64,000 bases of DNA from Theobroma cacao. Taxonomy: Eukaryota; Streptophyta; Magnoliopsida; Malvales; Malvaceae. Both the position numbers and the translations under genes were made by a program. The first letter of the stretch is position 1, and every line of letters starts with the position of its first letter. Below the pieces are notes generated by a model that saw nothing but the letters and a program-made list of their open reading frames with translations, was not told where the DNA came from and ran no database searches. Below, in pieces: positions 44,301-56,389 of this stretch. The stretch spans positions 29,627,473 through 29,691,472 of the forward strand of contig NC_030853.1 in assembly GCF_000208745.1 (NCBI RefSeq). Reading direction: 5' to 3'.

Positions 44301-45490
44301 TCAGCATTCTTATATGGTTGTTTCTCAAAAAATGCATGAGTTTACTTAACAAGTCCATTTCTTATCAACCCCAACAAGATTGACTTAAATGTTTTACAAC
44401 ATTTTGTAGGCTTTTCCATTAAACAATGCAAAGCATCTACTATTTGTAACCAACCTACTCATCAATAATTTCCATGAATTCTGATTTGTGCGGCTTATAT
44501 GTTGAGATATTGTGACGGCCGGTTTAGACCCCATTGAACAGGTTTGATCATGATGCAGGAAGAGGTTGTGTGTTTGTGATGAATTTTGTAATTAGTCATG
44601 TAATGAATGTTTTTCTTTTGGGCATGGGAGTAGTTAAGCTTAGGAGGGTGTATGTAAACGTAGCAAGGGGGGCTTTTTTGAGTGTGCCGCTTATGCTGGT
44701 CACTGGAACCTCCATGGAAGACCAGGATATCTGTTTATGCATGCACAGATGGGCGCCACAGTTTTTGTTGCGATGATTCTGATCTGATCTGTTACTCTTC
44801 CTTTATAACCGTTACAGATCTGAATCTTTGTGTAATTTCCCTCTGAAATGAATATATTGTTAAATTTCCAAAAAAATAATTTCCATGAATTCAAATCCTT
44901 CTCAGGCATTTCCTGGAACAATATTACTGCCTTGTCAACACACTCAAAGCCCACATAAGCCTCTAGCATCGCATTCCATGCACCAACATCCTTTACTGGC
45001 ATCTCTTCAAAGAATTAACAAGCTGAAATCATAACTGTCCAAGAAGCAACATATCTCTATAACTCGATTCTTTTAAAATCAAACTTTTCACAAGTCACAA
45101 GTCCTTCAATCACCAAGTTCCAAGATATAACATCTTTCCCTGGCATCTCCCGAAAAACCTTCAACCCTTCCTCCAACATTCCATTCATAAAATACCCTTC
45201 CTCCAAGTTTTCCTTCAAAAACTCTCCTTGCACCTTCCACATCATGGCCATGCATGAGCCCAGACATCAATTTCTGGCATTTGATGGAATAAGGCCAAGG
45301 CTTTACTTTAAAACCCGTTTTGAAAATACCCACGAATCATTGTATACCTAATACCACGTGACAAGGCATTTTGTCAAACGGGTTATGGGCTTATTGGACA
45401 AGCCCATATTTTATAAGACTTTGGACTTTGGGATCAAGGGGTTAGGTTCAAGGTTTGAGACTGTTGTGGATGTTTGGTTGTTTCTAAAAG
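44300..45490 (-). pseudogene. PPR gene relic e (N-terminal half), heavily degraded, split by a retroinsert
   Basis: Pieces at 44300-44481 and 44875-45490 correspond to about residues 1-313 of the intact PPR protein (GAWNAMLEAYVGFECVDKAV, YFMNGMLEEGLKVF, SGLMHGHDVEGARRVFEG), with several deletions and frameshifts. The left edge is the breakpoint shared with relics b and c. It is the most decayed copy. Confidence 0.85.
44482..44874 (+). mobile_element. Poly-A retroinsert with 18-bp target-site duplication
   Basis: Flanked by AATAATTTCCATGAATTC on both sides (44464-44481 and 44875-44892) and ending in a short A run, so it entered by target-primed reverse transcription (LINE machinery). The 393-bp cargo has an 80-codon open frame (MNRFDHDAGRGCVFVMNFV...) with no domain I recognise, and a 3' part with AATGAATATATTG. 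It may be a 5'-truncated LINE, a SINE-like sequence or a processed mRNA fragment. Confidence 0.8.
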
Positions 45491-46231
45491 AGTGAAGGGG
45501 CTGAAGACGAAAGTTGTCCGTACAAAAAGGAATTATACCCAACTCTAGCCTTTTCTGTTTTATTCATATTAGGCAAAAAAAAAAATCATAAATAATTTAA
45601 TTACATTTGAAGAAGTGTCTATGTTAACCTAATGTTTTTACAATACATGATCAAGAAAATGAAGAAGAGGAAATTAAAGGGATTATAGCAATGTTAACTC
45701 TGTTAACGTTAATGGTTCAATTCAAATTGGTTTGTGGACGTGGGATAGTAATCTGAACATGAAACAAGAACACAGCATTAATCTGAATATGGGATAGGAA
45801 GCATGGCATAATGTGAGGACAAAAGAATTGTATCCATATAATGTATATATATCATAGTCTGATTTCTTTTCGTATTTTGACAAATTTGTTTCATATTTGT
45901 TCCTTAATTTATTCTCTTTATAGAAATATCAAATTTTATGTAATTGTTGATTTTTTCCCATATTTCATATCTGTTCCTGAATTTATTCCCTCAATAAGAA
46001 TTTCAAATTTTATGTAAGTGTTGTTTTTTTTTTCATATTTTGACAAATTTACTTCATATCAATTCCACAATTTCCTCAATTTATTTTCAATTGAAGAAAT
46101 CCAAATTTTATATAATTACTAAATGTTTATTCCAAATTGTAGGGTCAACATTGAAATTACCTTGTCGTGGAAAGAGAATTAAAGAATCCAATTAAGTTTA
46201 TGATTTGTCTGTTTGATTTCTGTTCTTGCAG
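45491..46231. other. AT-rich spacer
   Basis: No gene seen. About 45870-46130 shows a three-fold degenerate repeat (TTTCATATTTGTTCC..., TTTCATATCTGTTCC...). No signal-peptide exon for the DEFL relic at 46232 could be found here. Confidence 0.4.
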
Positions 46232-46402
46232 TCGTCTCAATGGCACCACAGATTGATGCACGGCAAAAGATGTGAAGAGACCTTATATCCAAACAATTGC
46301 CTACTTGAGGATTGTAAAAACAAGCGTTTGAAAAAGCACAATTCCAATGGAGGCACAACTCCTAGCCCAACTTTCAAGTGTCTCTGTGTTTTTGCTTGTT
46401 AA
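46232..46402 (+). pseudogene. Defensin-like exon 2 relic (third copy)
   Basis: Preceded by a TTCTTGCAG acceptor, it begins VSMAPQIDA like the copy at 8.2-8.4 kb, then shifts frame and stops near 46276. In the next frame it continues PNNCLLEDCKNKRLKKHN and ends LCVFAC with TAA at 46400-46402. The second cysteine of the C-x3-C motif is arginine, and the segment holding the following cysteine is deleted. No exon 1 was found upstream. It is a dead copy on the opposite strand from the other two. Confidence 0.75.
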
Positions 46403-46499
46403 TAAAAAGGTGAACACCACTTTCATTCCTGTGTAAATTTCATGTTATTCGACAGGATTTTGAGGAAAAAAAAAACCATTTGATGACAAGCAGTGTTCA

Positions 46500-46750
46500 A
46501 AATGAACCCCAGAATCTACCATGAAACTGTAATTTTACATCTTTACTCTGAATTTTCTATTTTCAATTGTGTAATTTTACCAAGACAATGCTATATCTTC
46601 TTCTGGTCTCTAATTCACTCCCTTAAGTGGATCCTAATTACTGGTATAATTTTTGAAACATGATAATCATTTAGGGAAGTATGCAATTCCTTCTCATTAA
46701 TTATTGCTAATGGTTCTCTGAATTGCTCTGTGTTCTGAAAATTTACTGCA
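46500..46750. repeat. Fragment of RLP 3' flank
   Basis: Matches the end of the flank at about 44085-44300 (ACATCTTTACTCTGAATTTT, CCCTTAAGTGGATCCTAATT, GGTTCTCTGAATTGCTCTG) but is not followed by PPR sequence. It marks the right-hand limit of the duplicated cluster. Confidence 0.7.
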
Positions 46751-47091
46751 CTGTAGAGAAGAACAAATACCACCAAAGTCCAGAGGACAAACTATAAATA
46801 AACCAGGATCTAGTCTCACCAGGAAAAAGAAGTGTCCTAGTGGAAAAAGCCCAGTTTAACAGTCTAGAAAACCGATCCATACCGAAAGTGAACTGAACTC
46901 ACCTTATCTGCAGCTCATTGGACAGAATCTGCCCATATCAGCTTGGATAACTTTACACTCCCTCCGGTTCGAAACCTTGTAGCAACTTTTTCAGCTCCTG
47001 CCTCAACATCCCTCTTAACTGAAAAAACCTCCACCTACCAGCACTGACTGATCCATTGCTGCCACCAACGACAAGAACATCCGATATTACC

Positions 47092-49409
47092 ATGGCTGCA
47101 ACAGCTGCAGCAGCAGTAGGCTCATCTTTCTCTCCATCCATCCAGACCCTCAAATGCATGCGTTTTAAGCAATTGACAGCTGATCATTCAGTCCTTAGAT
47201 TTCCATCGTCTCGCACGATATCATCAATATCTCACTCTTTCTTCACTCATGAACTTTTCCTCACCAGCGGCACTGTGCAAAAGTGGCGTGTGCTTAAGGT
47301 GTCAGCTGCTGTTGCCCAACAAGAGGCCGCCGCAACTGCCCAAGAGGAAGAAAGTTTGGCGGAGGAAGAGGTGAAGGAAGGAGAAGTAGCAGCAGAAGGA
47401 GAAACTGAAGCTCAGGCTGAGACTGCGGCTGAAGCTGAGTCTCCTGTGAATACTAAGCTTTACTTTGGGAACTTGCCTTACAATGTTGACAGTGCCCAAC
47501 TCGCAGGGATAATACAGGAGTATGGCAGTCCAGAGCTTGTTGAGGTAATTAATTTGACTGATCAAATCTAGACGAGTTGTTAAGATGCAAGTATCATGAA
47601 GTAAAAGGTTATTAGTTGAGAATTGAGATAGGCAGATTAATTGTCGTTCTACTTCCTTACCGGCCTATAATTGGAATTTTGTAGTTGCTCTGACTGAATT
47701 ACCCGGATCTTAAGCTTTGAGAGTATGAGATCAATGTGCTGCAGAAGGTGGAAATCTTGAGGCTTGATAAATGCAGCATTAAGCTAATTACAAACCAATT
47801 TCAATTGTTTACATGAATGAAACTGAAGTTAAAGTTGTAAATACAGCTGAAAGGACACAGATTGAGATTCAGCTTGGTTCTAGAGAGTAAAGTTTCGAAT
47901 AAGCTCAGGCCTGCTAAATGCTGAATGATCAAATCTCAAAATGATATCTGATTCTGGTTGAGCTTAGGATAATAGCTCAGGCTTCATTCAACTTCAACCA
48001 TGTCGAGCTTTTAGTCTTGAACATCTACACACGCTGTTTAACATTGCAGTTTTTTCTTCTACTTTGCTTCTTTATATCAACCTTCTTTCCACTCTTTTTA
48101 CTTTTTAAATCATTCCTAGCAATACCTATAACAAGAAACAGATAGGGAAGTTTCCCGGTGCATTTACACAGTTAGACTCAAATATACTATGCAAAACCCA
48201 AAATCAGACCACTGTTATCTCCAAATATGGTGATTTGATGACCCGAATTTTCTTTTTCTTGCTCATTCTTTGGTTACAACACCTGCAAGAAAGAGGATAT
48301 TTAGGAAGTGGAAGAAATGTTGAACCTTCTTATATATGCAATCACGTCAGTAGATGAAAGATTAGAGAAGGATTATTTACTCACTTACAAGTTTAAGATT
48401 CGAGAGGTTTGAAGGGAGAGTTACTGAGCTTATTGATTAACCATTGCAGGGTTTATTTTGCTTTCATCTTTACTGATACAACGGTGTCTAGATTTCACGC
48501 AGCATGCATATTCTGTTGAATTAAGATGCAATGTTCTATCTCCTTATATTTTCTAAGTTATACATGAAAAAGCTTTGCCTTCACATACAAATTGCCTTCA
48601 TCACACTATCATTTATGGCATTCTGTGCGATATCTCATTTCTCTGTTTTCTAATAGATTCTGTGAATGGTTTAAGGTGCTTTATGATAGAGAAACTGGAA
48701 AAAGCAGGGGCTTTGCATTTGTGACAATGAGCACCGTTGAAGATTGTAACACAGTTATTGAAAATCTGGATGGAAGCGTAAGAAGCACTCTCTCTATTTG
48801 TTGTTGTATAAGTGCATGTGCATACTTGAGCACAAAATAGGAGACTAGTTCTCTTATGTTGAAATGGTGGATGTTAATTCATAAAGTACTACTCTACTTT
48901 AAGAATGTGATTGAGCAAAGTGTTTGAGCGAATCCTATTTCTTCAGGTTTCAATCCTAAATGAATTTTCCTGTTGCAGGAATATCTTGGTCGAACTTTGA
49001 GGGTGAACTTTTCAGACAAACCTCGACCTAGAGAACCTTTATATCCAGAAACTGAACACAAGCTTTTTGTTGGGAATCTATCATGGTCTGTCACATCTGA
49101 AAGTTTGACACAAGCATTTCAAGAATATGGAACTGTAGTTGGAGCAAGGGTTTTGTATGACGGGGAGACAGGAAGGTCACGGGGTTACGGTTTTGTCAGC
49201 TACTCAACGAAATCAGAGATGGAAGCTGCCCTTCAATCTCTTAATGGAGTGGTATCAGTTCCTCCTTTTGTTCTTTCTGTGTGCTAATCATTAACCTCAA
49301 CAGACATCCATTTAGCAGGTTCCATAATCACTTTCCCATTTTCTTGATTTCTTAGGAACTAGAAGGAAGGGCAATACGGGTGAGCCTGGCTCAAGGAAGA
49401 CGATCATAA
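47092..49409 (+). CDS. Chloroplast ribonucleoprotein with two RRMs (CP28B/CP29-like)
   Basis: Four exons: 47092-47544, 48676-48777, 48979-49251, 49356-49409; all GT-AG and phase 0; 293 residues. The N-terminus ([20 protein letters not shown]) is a chloroplast transit peptide rich in Ala and Ser. An acidic linker follows ([20 protein letters not shown]), the hallmark of cpRNPs. RRM1 has RNP2 LYFGNL and RNP1 [11 protein letters not shown]2 has RNP2 LFVGNL and RNP1 RGYGFVSY. The C-terminus is VSLAQGRRS. In RRM1 the acidic side of the fold is shorter ([12 protein letters not shown]), as in the Arabidopsis At1g60000 type (from memory). cpRNPs bind, stabilise and help edit many plastid mRNAs. The start was chosen at 47092 because it has good context and opens the transit peptide. 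Confidence 0.94.
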
Positions 49410-51864
49410 GATCACAACTGGAAACATGAATTCAAGAAGCATTTACAGTAACTGTCAATCTCTTAGAAATGGAAGGAGGGAGTCACTCAGATAGTATAGT
49501 CAGTCACCCTGAGTGACCTGAAATTCCCTTTCATTTCTCCTTGTCTATACCTCATTTTCCACTTTAGCTCTCTTGAGTGGAACTTATAACAAATTCTTCA
49601 TCGCCACCTTTGCTAATATTGATAGTTGCTTTGCTTATGATTGTTTATGGGACAAAGACATCTCAGAGTTGTTCCCTTTGGTTCATAGTTGACACTTTGA
49701 CAACTAACAAGTTTCTGTTGTAAGCATGCAAGAACAGGCAGTTTCCAATGCCATCTTTAAGCAAAGATTGAGGAACTTGACATTTTAATGCCCTGATGGG
49801 GAAAGAGCATGAAACATTAAATTTGAACTATGTAATACCATCAGTTACTGTTCTTGATAAATAGAATAAATCATTTCCTTCATCCACAGAAGAGAGAAGA
49901 AATCCAAGTCATGTTTGTAGTAACTGCAAATTTTTAAAATTTATATGCCTTGTTATATTAGTTGCAGAGATACCTGCTGACATTTCACAGCACCAATTTG
50001 TTGAAACTCTGAGCTCTGATATAGTTAATAAAGTTCCATTTGCATTAGTACATGGCTACATGCATGTTTTCATCCATCAAGTTCCATAAATTTGAAACCT
50101 AAGAACACTAATTTCACTCAAGGAATTCAAAATCTTTAAAACGAGTAACAATCGTTGGACAAAACTCGGGGCTGATACAAACCTTCAAGTTTTGTGAATT
50201 TCCAATGAGTCCAGAACCAGTAAATAACAATGGGGGCTGCAGTGGCAGGATGCATCTTATTTCTAGTCAAGGCCATGTGAATTTCATATGGATTGCATGC
50301 CTGAACCAAATAAGTCCATAAACTTAAACACTAGTTTCTACTTTATGTTTGGATGTTTAGTTGATATTCACTTATGCCAAGAAGAACAGTTTTGACAAAG
50401 AAAGGCGTTGGGGCACTGCCAATGATTCTAGCCAACAGCTTGTCTCCATTTTTAGTTCAACCCTTTTTGGGATGGAAACTGGTAAGGTCCATTTAGATTA
50501 CCCAAAATGATTAAGTTCCCCATTTTAACAAAACCAAAAGATAGCAAGCAGAACACACAAACTGCTGGCAGTAAAGGGTGTGTGGAATGCCTTTAAGGCA
50601 TGAGGCAGGCATGAAACTATAGCACATGATCAAAATCTCAGCGGATGTTCTCCCAAAAGTAATATTGACAAACACAATGTGCATATTTCTATACAAGTTT
50701 GCTGGGAAAATCAGTAACAATTGCAACCATTTTTCATTGGGGACAATAATTATGTCTTGAATTTTAGCACAACTAAGAGATCAAGTCAATCATAATTTAT
50801 CATTTGTTGGTTATTATTATTTAATCAAAAAGCATATACCCTTTCTTAAAAATTAAAATTAAAAGGTAAATATTTAAAATTAATGATTATTAATTAAAAT
50901 ATTATTTTTTATTTTTTATATAACGTGAAGTTGATGTGTTATAATGACTTATTATAATAATAATAATAATGTGACATGAAAATATAAATATATAATATTT
51001 TTACCTTTCACTTTATCTTGATATAAGTATAAAATGACAAATAATGTTTAAATTAATGATAATTAATCAATTATTGATTATATGAAATTATTTAATTTAA
51101 AATAAAAATATATAAATTTAATTAAATATAATTAAAAATTAAATATAATGTTAAAAATTTTACAACTTTTTAAGTTAAAAAAAGTTTTAAGATTCTGATT
51201 CTCTACAAACCATTACAAAAATCCTAAAGATCAAACATTTTATGCTTTTTTCCCTTTTTTATTTTTCTCAAAATCTTTTTAAACAACAAAAAGAAAATTT
51301 GCAAAAGGGTGGAAGTGGAACAGACAACAGAAGGTGCAAGATAGCCAAGGCTCCCTTTAGGGAAAAGGTTGCTCCTTTACTATTTTCTTTTTCATTTTTG
51401 GAGTGCCCACACGGATTCCACCGTTCATAGTGACGGCTACCAAACTTTGGAAATCCTTTAAGGAAACAAAATTAAAAAAGAAAATCCCAAAAACAATAAT
51501 ATAAGGGGAAAAAAAAAAACCCAAAACACTCAAAACAGTCCACAGACAGCAGAGCCAACAAGACTACAACAAAGCACAAAAAAAAAAAAAAAAAACAGGT
51601 GGAGAAAATCTTCCCTCAAATCTATCTGCCCATAGGTAACAACACTTTCTTGTTTTCTCTAAATACCCCATCTCAGATTTCTTCATGTTTTATAGTGTTT
51701 TTTTTTTGTGGGTTTTATTTGTTTGGTTTATTTGAGTGTATTGAAATGTGGGAGCTTTTTTGTTTTTGGGGGTGTTGCAGATCTTGGGGAAGTGGAAGCA
51801 GTGCTGGGATCTATTTGAAAAAGGGTTTTTTTTTAATTCTTTAGGAGTTTAGGGAGTTTCAGAA
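49410..51864. other. 3' UTR, intergenic DNA and 5' UTR of the G3BP-like gene
   Basis: The first few hundred bases are 3' UTR of the cpRNP gene. The part from 50750 to 51190 is extremely AT-rich without recognisable ends. From about 51540 on lies the G3BP 5' leader. It contains a probable 5' UTR intron from the donor at 51636 (CATAG/GTAACA) to the acceptor ending at 51780 (GTTGCAG). No other gene seen. Confidence 0.5.
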
Positions 51865-54800
51865 ATGGCAACTCCTTATCCCATTCCAGTTACCGCTGCT
51901 CAGGTTCTGAAAAAGCTAATTCTTTTAGTGCTTATCTTTCCGGTTGTTCCTTAAAAAAGTTGTGATTTTTAATGGTTTTTTGAAGAGTATAGTGAAAATA
52001 AAATCTGGGTTTTTTGTTATTCTTTGTGGGTTTTTCAGGTGGGAACGTATTTTGTAGGGCAGTACTATCAGGTACTTCAACAGCAGCCAGACTTAGTGCA
52101 CCAGTTTTATAGTGATTCCAGTACCATGATTCGTGTCGATGGCAATAACAGAGAAACTGCTACTGCAATGCTGGTAGTTTCGCTTTCTCATTTTACTCTA
52201 CTGTTTCTTTAGTTTATCAAGTTTATCAAGTTTATATTTTTTTTTCATCTTCCAAAAACAAAGTTATTTGCTGTTTTTTGTTGCATTTTATGGAGTTGGG
52301 TCATATATGTAATTAGATGATTACTTCGATATTCACAACATTTTAGATCATTGAATGTATTAGTGCCCCCGTCCAGAAATCTCACTATGTCAATAATCAC
52401 GTTTGAATTTATAATTATACACTTCTATGCAAGCAGTAGTATGGCATAATGCTTCATATCTTGCAATTCTGTTTTCATCAATCTCCACCATATCTCGGTA
52501 ATGCATCCACTGAGCTATTAAAATCGATTTTCCTTTCCTGTTATGCTTTCTTAAATTGAATTTCATAGTTCCATAACAATGCCCATTTTCATTTATGGTT
52601 CTACTTCCCATTTTCATTCTGATTTTTATTGTTTGTTTTTGCATTTGATGAAAGGAGCTATTGGCTTAATTGTTTCCTTTTTCTCCTATTTTCATTTGAA
52701 AGCAAATCCATGCCCTCATTATGTCGCTCAACTTCACCGGGATTGAGATCAAGACAGCATATTCCCTTGAATCTTGGAATGGAGGTGTTCTAGTGATGGT
52801 TTCGGGTTCTGTGCAAGTAAAGGATTTCAGTTCCAGGAGGCAATTTGTGCAAACATTTTTCCTTGCACCGCAAGAGAAAGGCTATTTTGTTCTAAATGAC
52901 ATTTTTCACTTTATTGATGAGGAACAAATTCACCACCATCCAGCAGTCTTATTAGTACAGCACAATCTTGATTCTAAACTCAATGCTTCAGCAACAATTC
53001 CAGAACCAGGTATTTACAAATCCGATTTAACTTGTAAAGTTTATGATTCTCCTTTCAGTTGACCTGATAAAATTTTTTTGTTCTGAAATCCAATGATTAC
53101 ATATATGATTTTGAGGAATCAGTGTGACTGTATAGCTTGTCTTTCTTTAAAAGAATTTACCATCTTAAAGAAAGAATTCTCTATGATGGCTTTGGGATCT
53201 AATTCTCCCCTTCTTTTCTGGAATCATAGGTTATTAATTTCAGATGTCTCTATTATGTCTGATTATAAGGTGATTCTGAAGTATGTATATGTGTTAGTTT
53301 TGCTCTTGATATGTATATGCATTAGTTTTGCTCTTGATAATAAATTTCTCCTGAAAAATAGTAGCGCAAGATTAGCATTTTCCAGATGTTTTGGCTGATA
53401 GCAATGATTCTCTTTGCAGTTTCAAACTATTTGCTGGGTGGAGATATCCAGGGAAGGGAGTTTGTAGCTCCTGATGACGTTAAAGAAAATGGCCTAGTTG
53501 ACAAGTTTAGTTTCCCAGAGTCACGATTGCAGCAAACCCCAGAATCTGAAAGCATTGTGGATAACAGTTCTGTGAAAGAGTCAAATGGTTCACTTCTGCA
53601 TATGGTGAATACTGTCCAAGAGCATCTGCCTCCTGTTGAGGAATCTGTTGGGGAACCCCAGAAGCACACCTATGCCTCTATTGTATGTTCTACAATACTC
53701 TCATGAATTTTTTATGCGTGTTTATTAAATTAGGAAATTGACTTGTCTCATAGTGTTGATCTATTTTATTTTGTTTTTATACTTGATTGTTGAAGTTAAG
53801 GGTTGCTAAAGGACAATCTGCACCATCAGTTGCTCCTCAGATTTCTATTAACAAGAACACACCACCTGCTTCTGACTGGGTCCACGCTCCCCAGCACACT
53901 ACCCAGCAAGCTTTTGTCTCCTCAAGTCCTGTCGAAAGGTCTGGGGCTGATATGGTTGAGGAAGTTTCTGCCATAGAAGATGAAGGTAAAGCTTCAAGTG
54001 TTCCTGTTGTGTTTAACTATTTTCATACATGAGATAATGACATGTAAGAAATTTCAATTCTATAGAAGTTCCATAAGATTTTGTTGTTGCAATATCTCAA
54101 AACATTCATCAAATACATATTCATGTGGTTTGAAACTTTAGAAGGCACATGTTGGCTATAGTTTCGAAGTTAAATATGTATAGTTAATTTGCTGCTTGTG
54201 TGTTTTAGGTGAAATAAAATCTGTTTATGTAAGGAACTTGCCCTCTTCTGTGTCTGAGTCTGAAATTGAGGAGGAATTCAAGAAATTTGGTGAGATCAGT
54301 CCTGATGGAGTTGTGATTCGTAGTCGCAAGGTTCATGTCTTGGCTTTTCTTGTAGTCCTATTACGATAATCTTGCTTACTTTTAATGCTAAAACATTTTG
54401 GTTGCGTGCAGGATGTTGGTGTCTGTTATGCATTTGTTGAATTTGAAGATATGACAAGTGTCCAAAATGCAATCAAGGTTTGAATTTTCTTCAATAACCT
54501 ACAAAAGAACATGTCTCTTATTTAGTAGTTATGCTGTTTCCCAGTGAAGGTGCATTCTGCAAACCTAATCGTAGTTTTTAGTGTTAAATTTTTTAAAAGA
54601 AAACTGGAAAAGTCTTTGGCTGAATTATAAGATTTGAAAATCCAAATCGATTTGTGCATTCTGTGCACCTTGGGTGGAAATTCAACATTTCAACATTTTA
54701 GTTATATTATCTATGTTTCTGTTTGTCACTCCTGATTTCTCTTTTCTGCATACATAATTCCTTATGGAGATGAAGACAAACCATCAACATTTTCACCATT

Positions 54801-55787
54801 GAAAATTGTTGGTTATCTTTTAGTTGTGTCACCAATCCTCCCTTTCCATCCATTTTTCTGCTTTTGATCTGGTAGGACTTTCATTTTGATAAACATTGTG
54901 TACTAATTTTGTCAAATCATATGTGGATATAGGCAGGAGTTGCACAGGTTGCTGGACGAAATGTGTACATTGAAGAGCGGAGACCAAACAGCTTTATCCC
55001 ATCTCGAGGAGGAAGTATGTATTTCATTCATTTTTGCTTTTGGTGGCTGTATTTCTTTCCCATTAGAATACTTATATTGTAAAGCAAAATGTTGTGTACA
55101 TGGGCATCTTACAAGCCCCGTTACAGCTGTCTATCAGGTGGCCAAGCATCTCACCTGATGGCAGCTGTGTGGTGTAGCATGTAATATAGGCATATAAGAT
55201 GCCCACATATAATTGTACATTATATAATGGCCGCCCTCCATGTGCTTATGCTGATTGATAAATGGCATCATTAGATTGTAGCTGGTTTCAAAGTAGGACA
55301 TATAGGTGTCTCGCCATATGTTTATGGTGATGCTTCTGTCATTTTTCTTGATTTTTACCTTTGAAGGCATTAAGGGCTGAATTTCTTCATAGCTGTAACT
55401 TGTAGATCCTGAAAATAAAATGATAATTGCAGCATCACGGTAGAAATAATTGATATTTGTTTCTTGATGACAAATATAACATCAAGAACCGACGTGGTCT
55501 TCTGTTGCTATGAAATCCATTAGCTATCTTGATTGATATAATTTGTTTTCTATTCTTATCCAGTGGTTAAAATGTTCTGGACAGGGAGGGGTAGAGGCCG
55601 AGGCAGCTATCAAACTGATGCTCCAAGGGGGCGTTTTGGTGCTCGAAGTTATGGCAGGGGGGGTGCCTATGATGGAAGTGAGCGAGACTACAGTAGATCG
55701 AGAGGAAATGGTTTTTACAGGCCAACTTCTCGCCAAGACAGGGGCTTATCTGGCCAACAAGTATCCAGAATTGGACAAAGTTCATAG
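51865..55787 (+). CDS. G3BP-like protein (NTF2-like domain plus RRM and RGG tail)
   Basis: Nine coding exons: 51865-51903, 52039-52173, 52703-53009, 53420-53682, 53796-53985, 54209-54330, 54412-54477, 54933-55014 and 55564 (or 55585)-55787. Phases are consistent throughout; about 475 residues. Residues 14-130 form an NTF2-like domain (VGTYFVGQYYQVLQQQPDLV, FFLAPQEKGYFVLNDIFHF). A long acidic, Ser/Pro-rich linker contains the conserved YASILRV. One RRM follows (VYVRNLPSSVSESEIEEEF; RNP1-like CYAFVEFEDM), then an RGG/RG-rich tail (RGRGRGSYQ, RSYGRGGAYDG). This is the architecture of plant G3BPs, which assemble stress granules and bind ubiquitin-specific proteases; the stress-granule role is by family. 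The last intron has two in-frame acceptors 21 nt apart (AG at 55562-55563 and 55583-55584). Confidence 0.94.
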
Positions 55788-56389
55788 AGCCAGCATTCTT
55801 TTTATCTTTTATGGAGGGATCAAACTTTTGGTTCCAGCCGCCACAATTCAGCATATTTACCCTTTTGTTAGATTCAACAACTATATATTGGTGCTTTCAT
55901 TAGCTAGTTTTCTTAGATGTGCTTGGAATAGGAATTACATTATTTTTGGAAAGGGCATCCGTCATACTTAAATTTGTTCTTTCAACATTTAAATAGGCAA
56001 TATGTTTGCAAGTTTTGGGCACATTTCTTTTTACTAATGGCCTGCCTCATAAGTTGGGTCTATTTATTCAATAACAATCCCCATATGTCTTCCTGCTTGA
56101 TCCTTCCATATCTTTCTTTCCTACTTAAGTTATTTCCAAGTGTCACCATCAAATCTATACAAAGCGAATCCTAACTTTTGCTATTGGGAAGGGGAAAGTG
56201 AATGGCTATTTGTAGTTGGAGGTGTAAATGGAAGAGAAAATATGGTTGGGAGATAGAAAGGAAGAGGTGGTTAAGGGTTTTTACGAAGGTCTATTCTGAA
56301 TTTTTTTTGATTAATGATAAACTACATGTACTTTTAATTACAAACAACCAAATATTGGTAGAATATTGAAAGTTTATTTTATTTTTTAT
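55788..56389. other. 3' UTR and AT-rich spacer
   Basis: The G3BP 3' UTR occupies the first few hundred bases. Open frames here are short and show no domain. Confidence 0.45.

Noticed and set aside
44534..44776. 80-codon plus-strand frame as a host gene
   Set aside because: It lies inside the retroinsert with target duplications and has no recognised domain.
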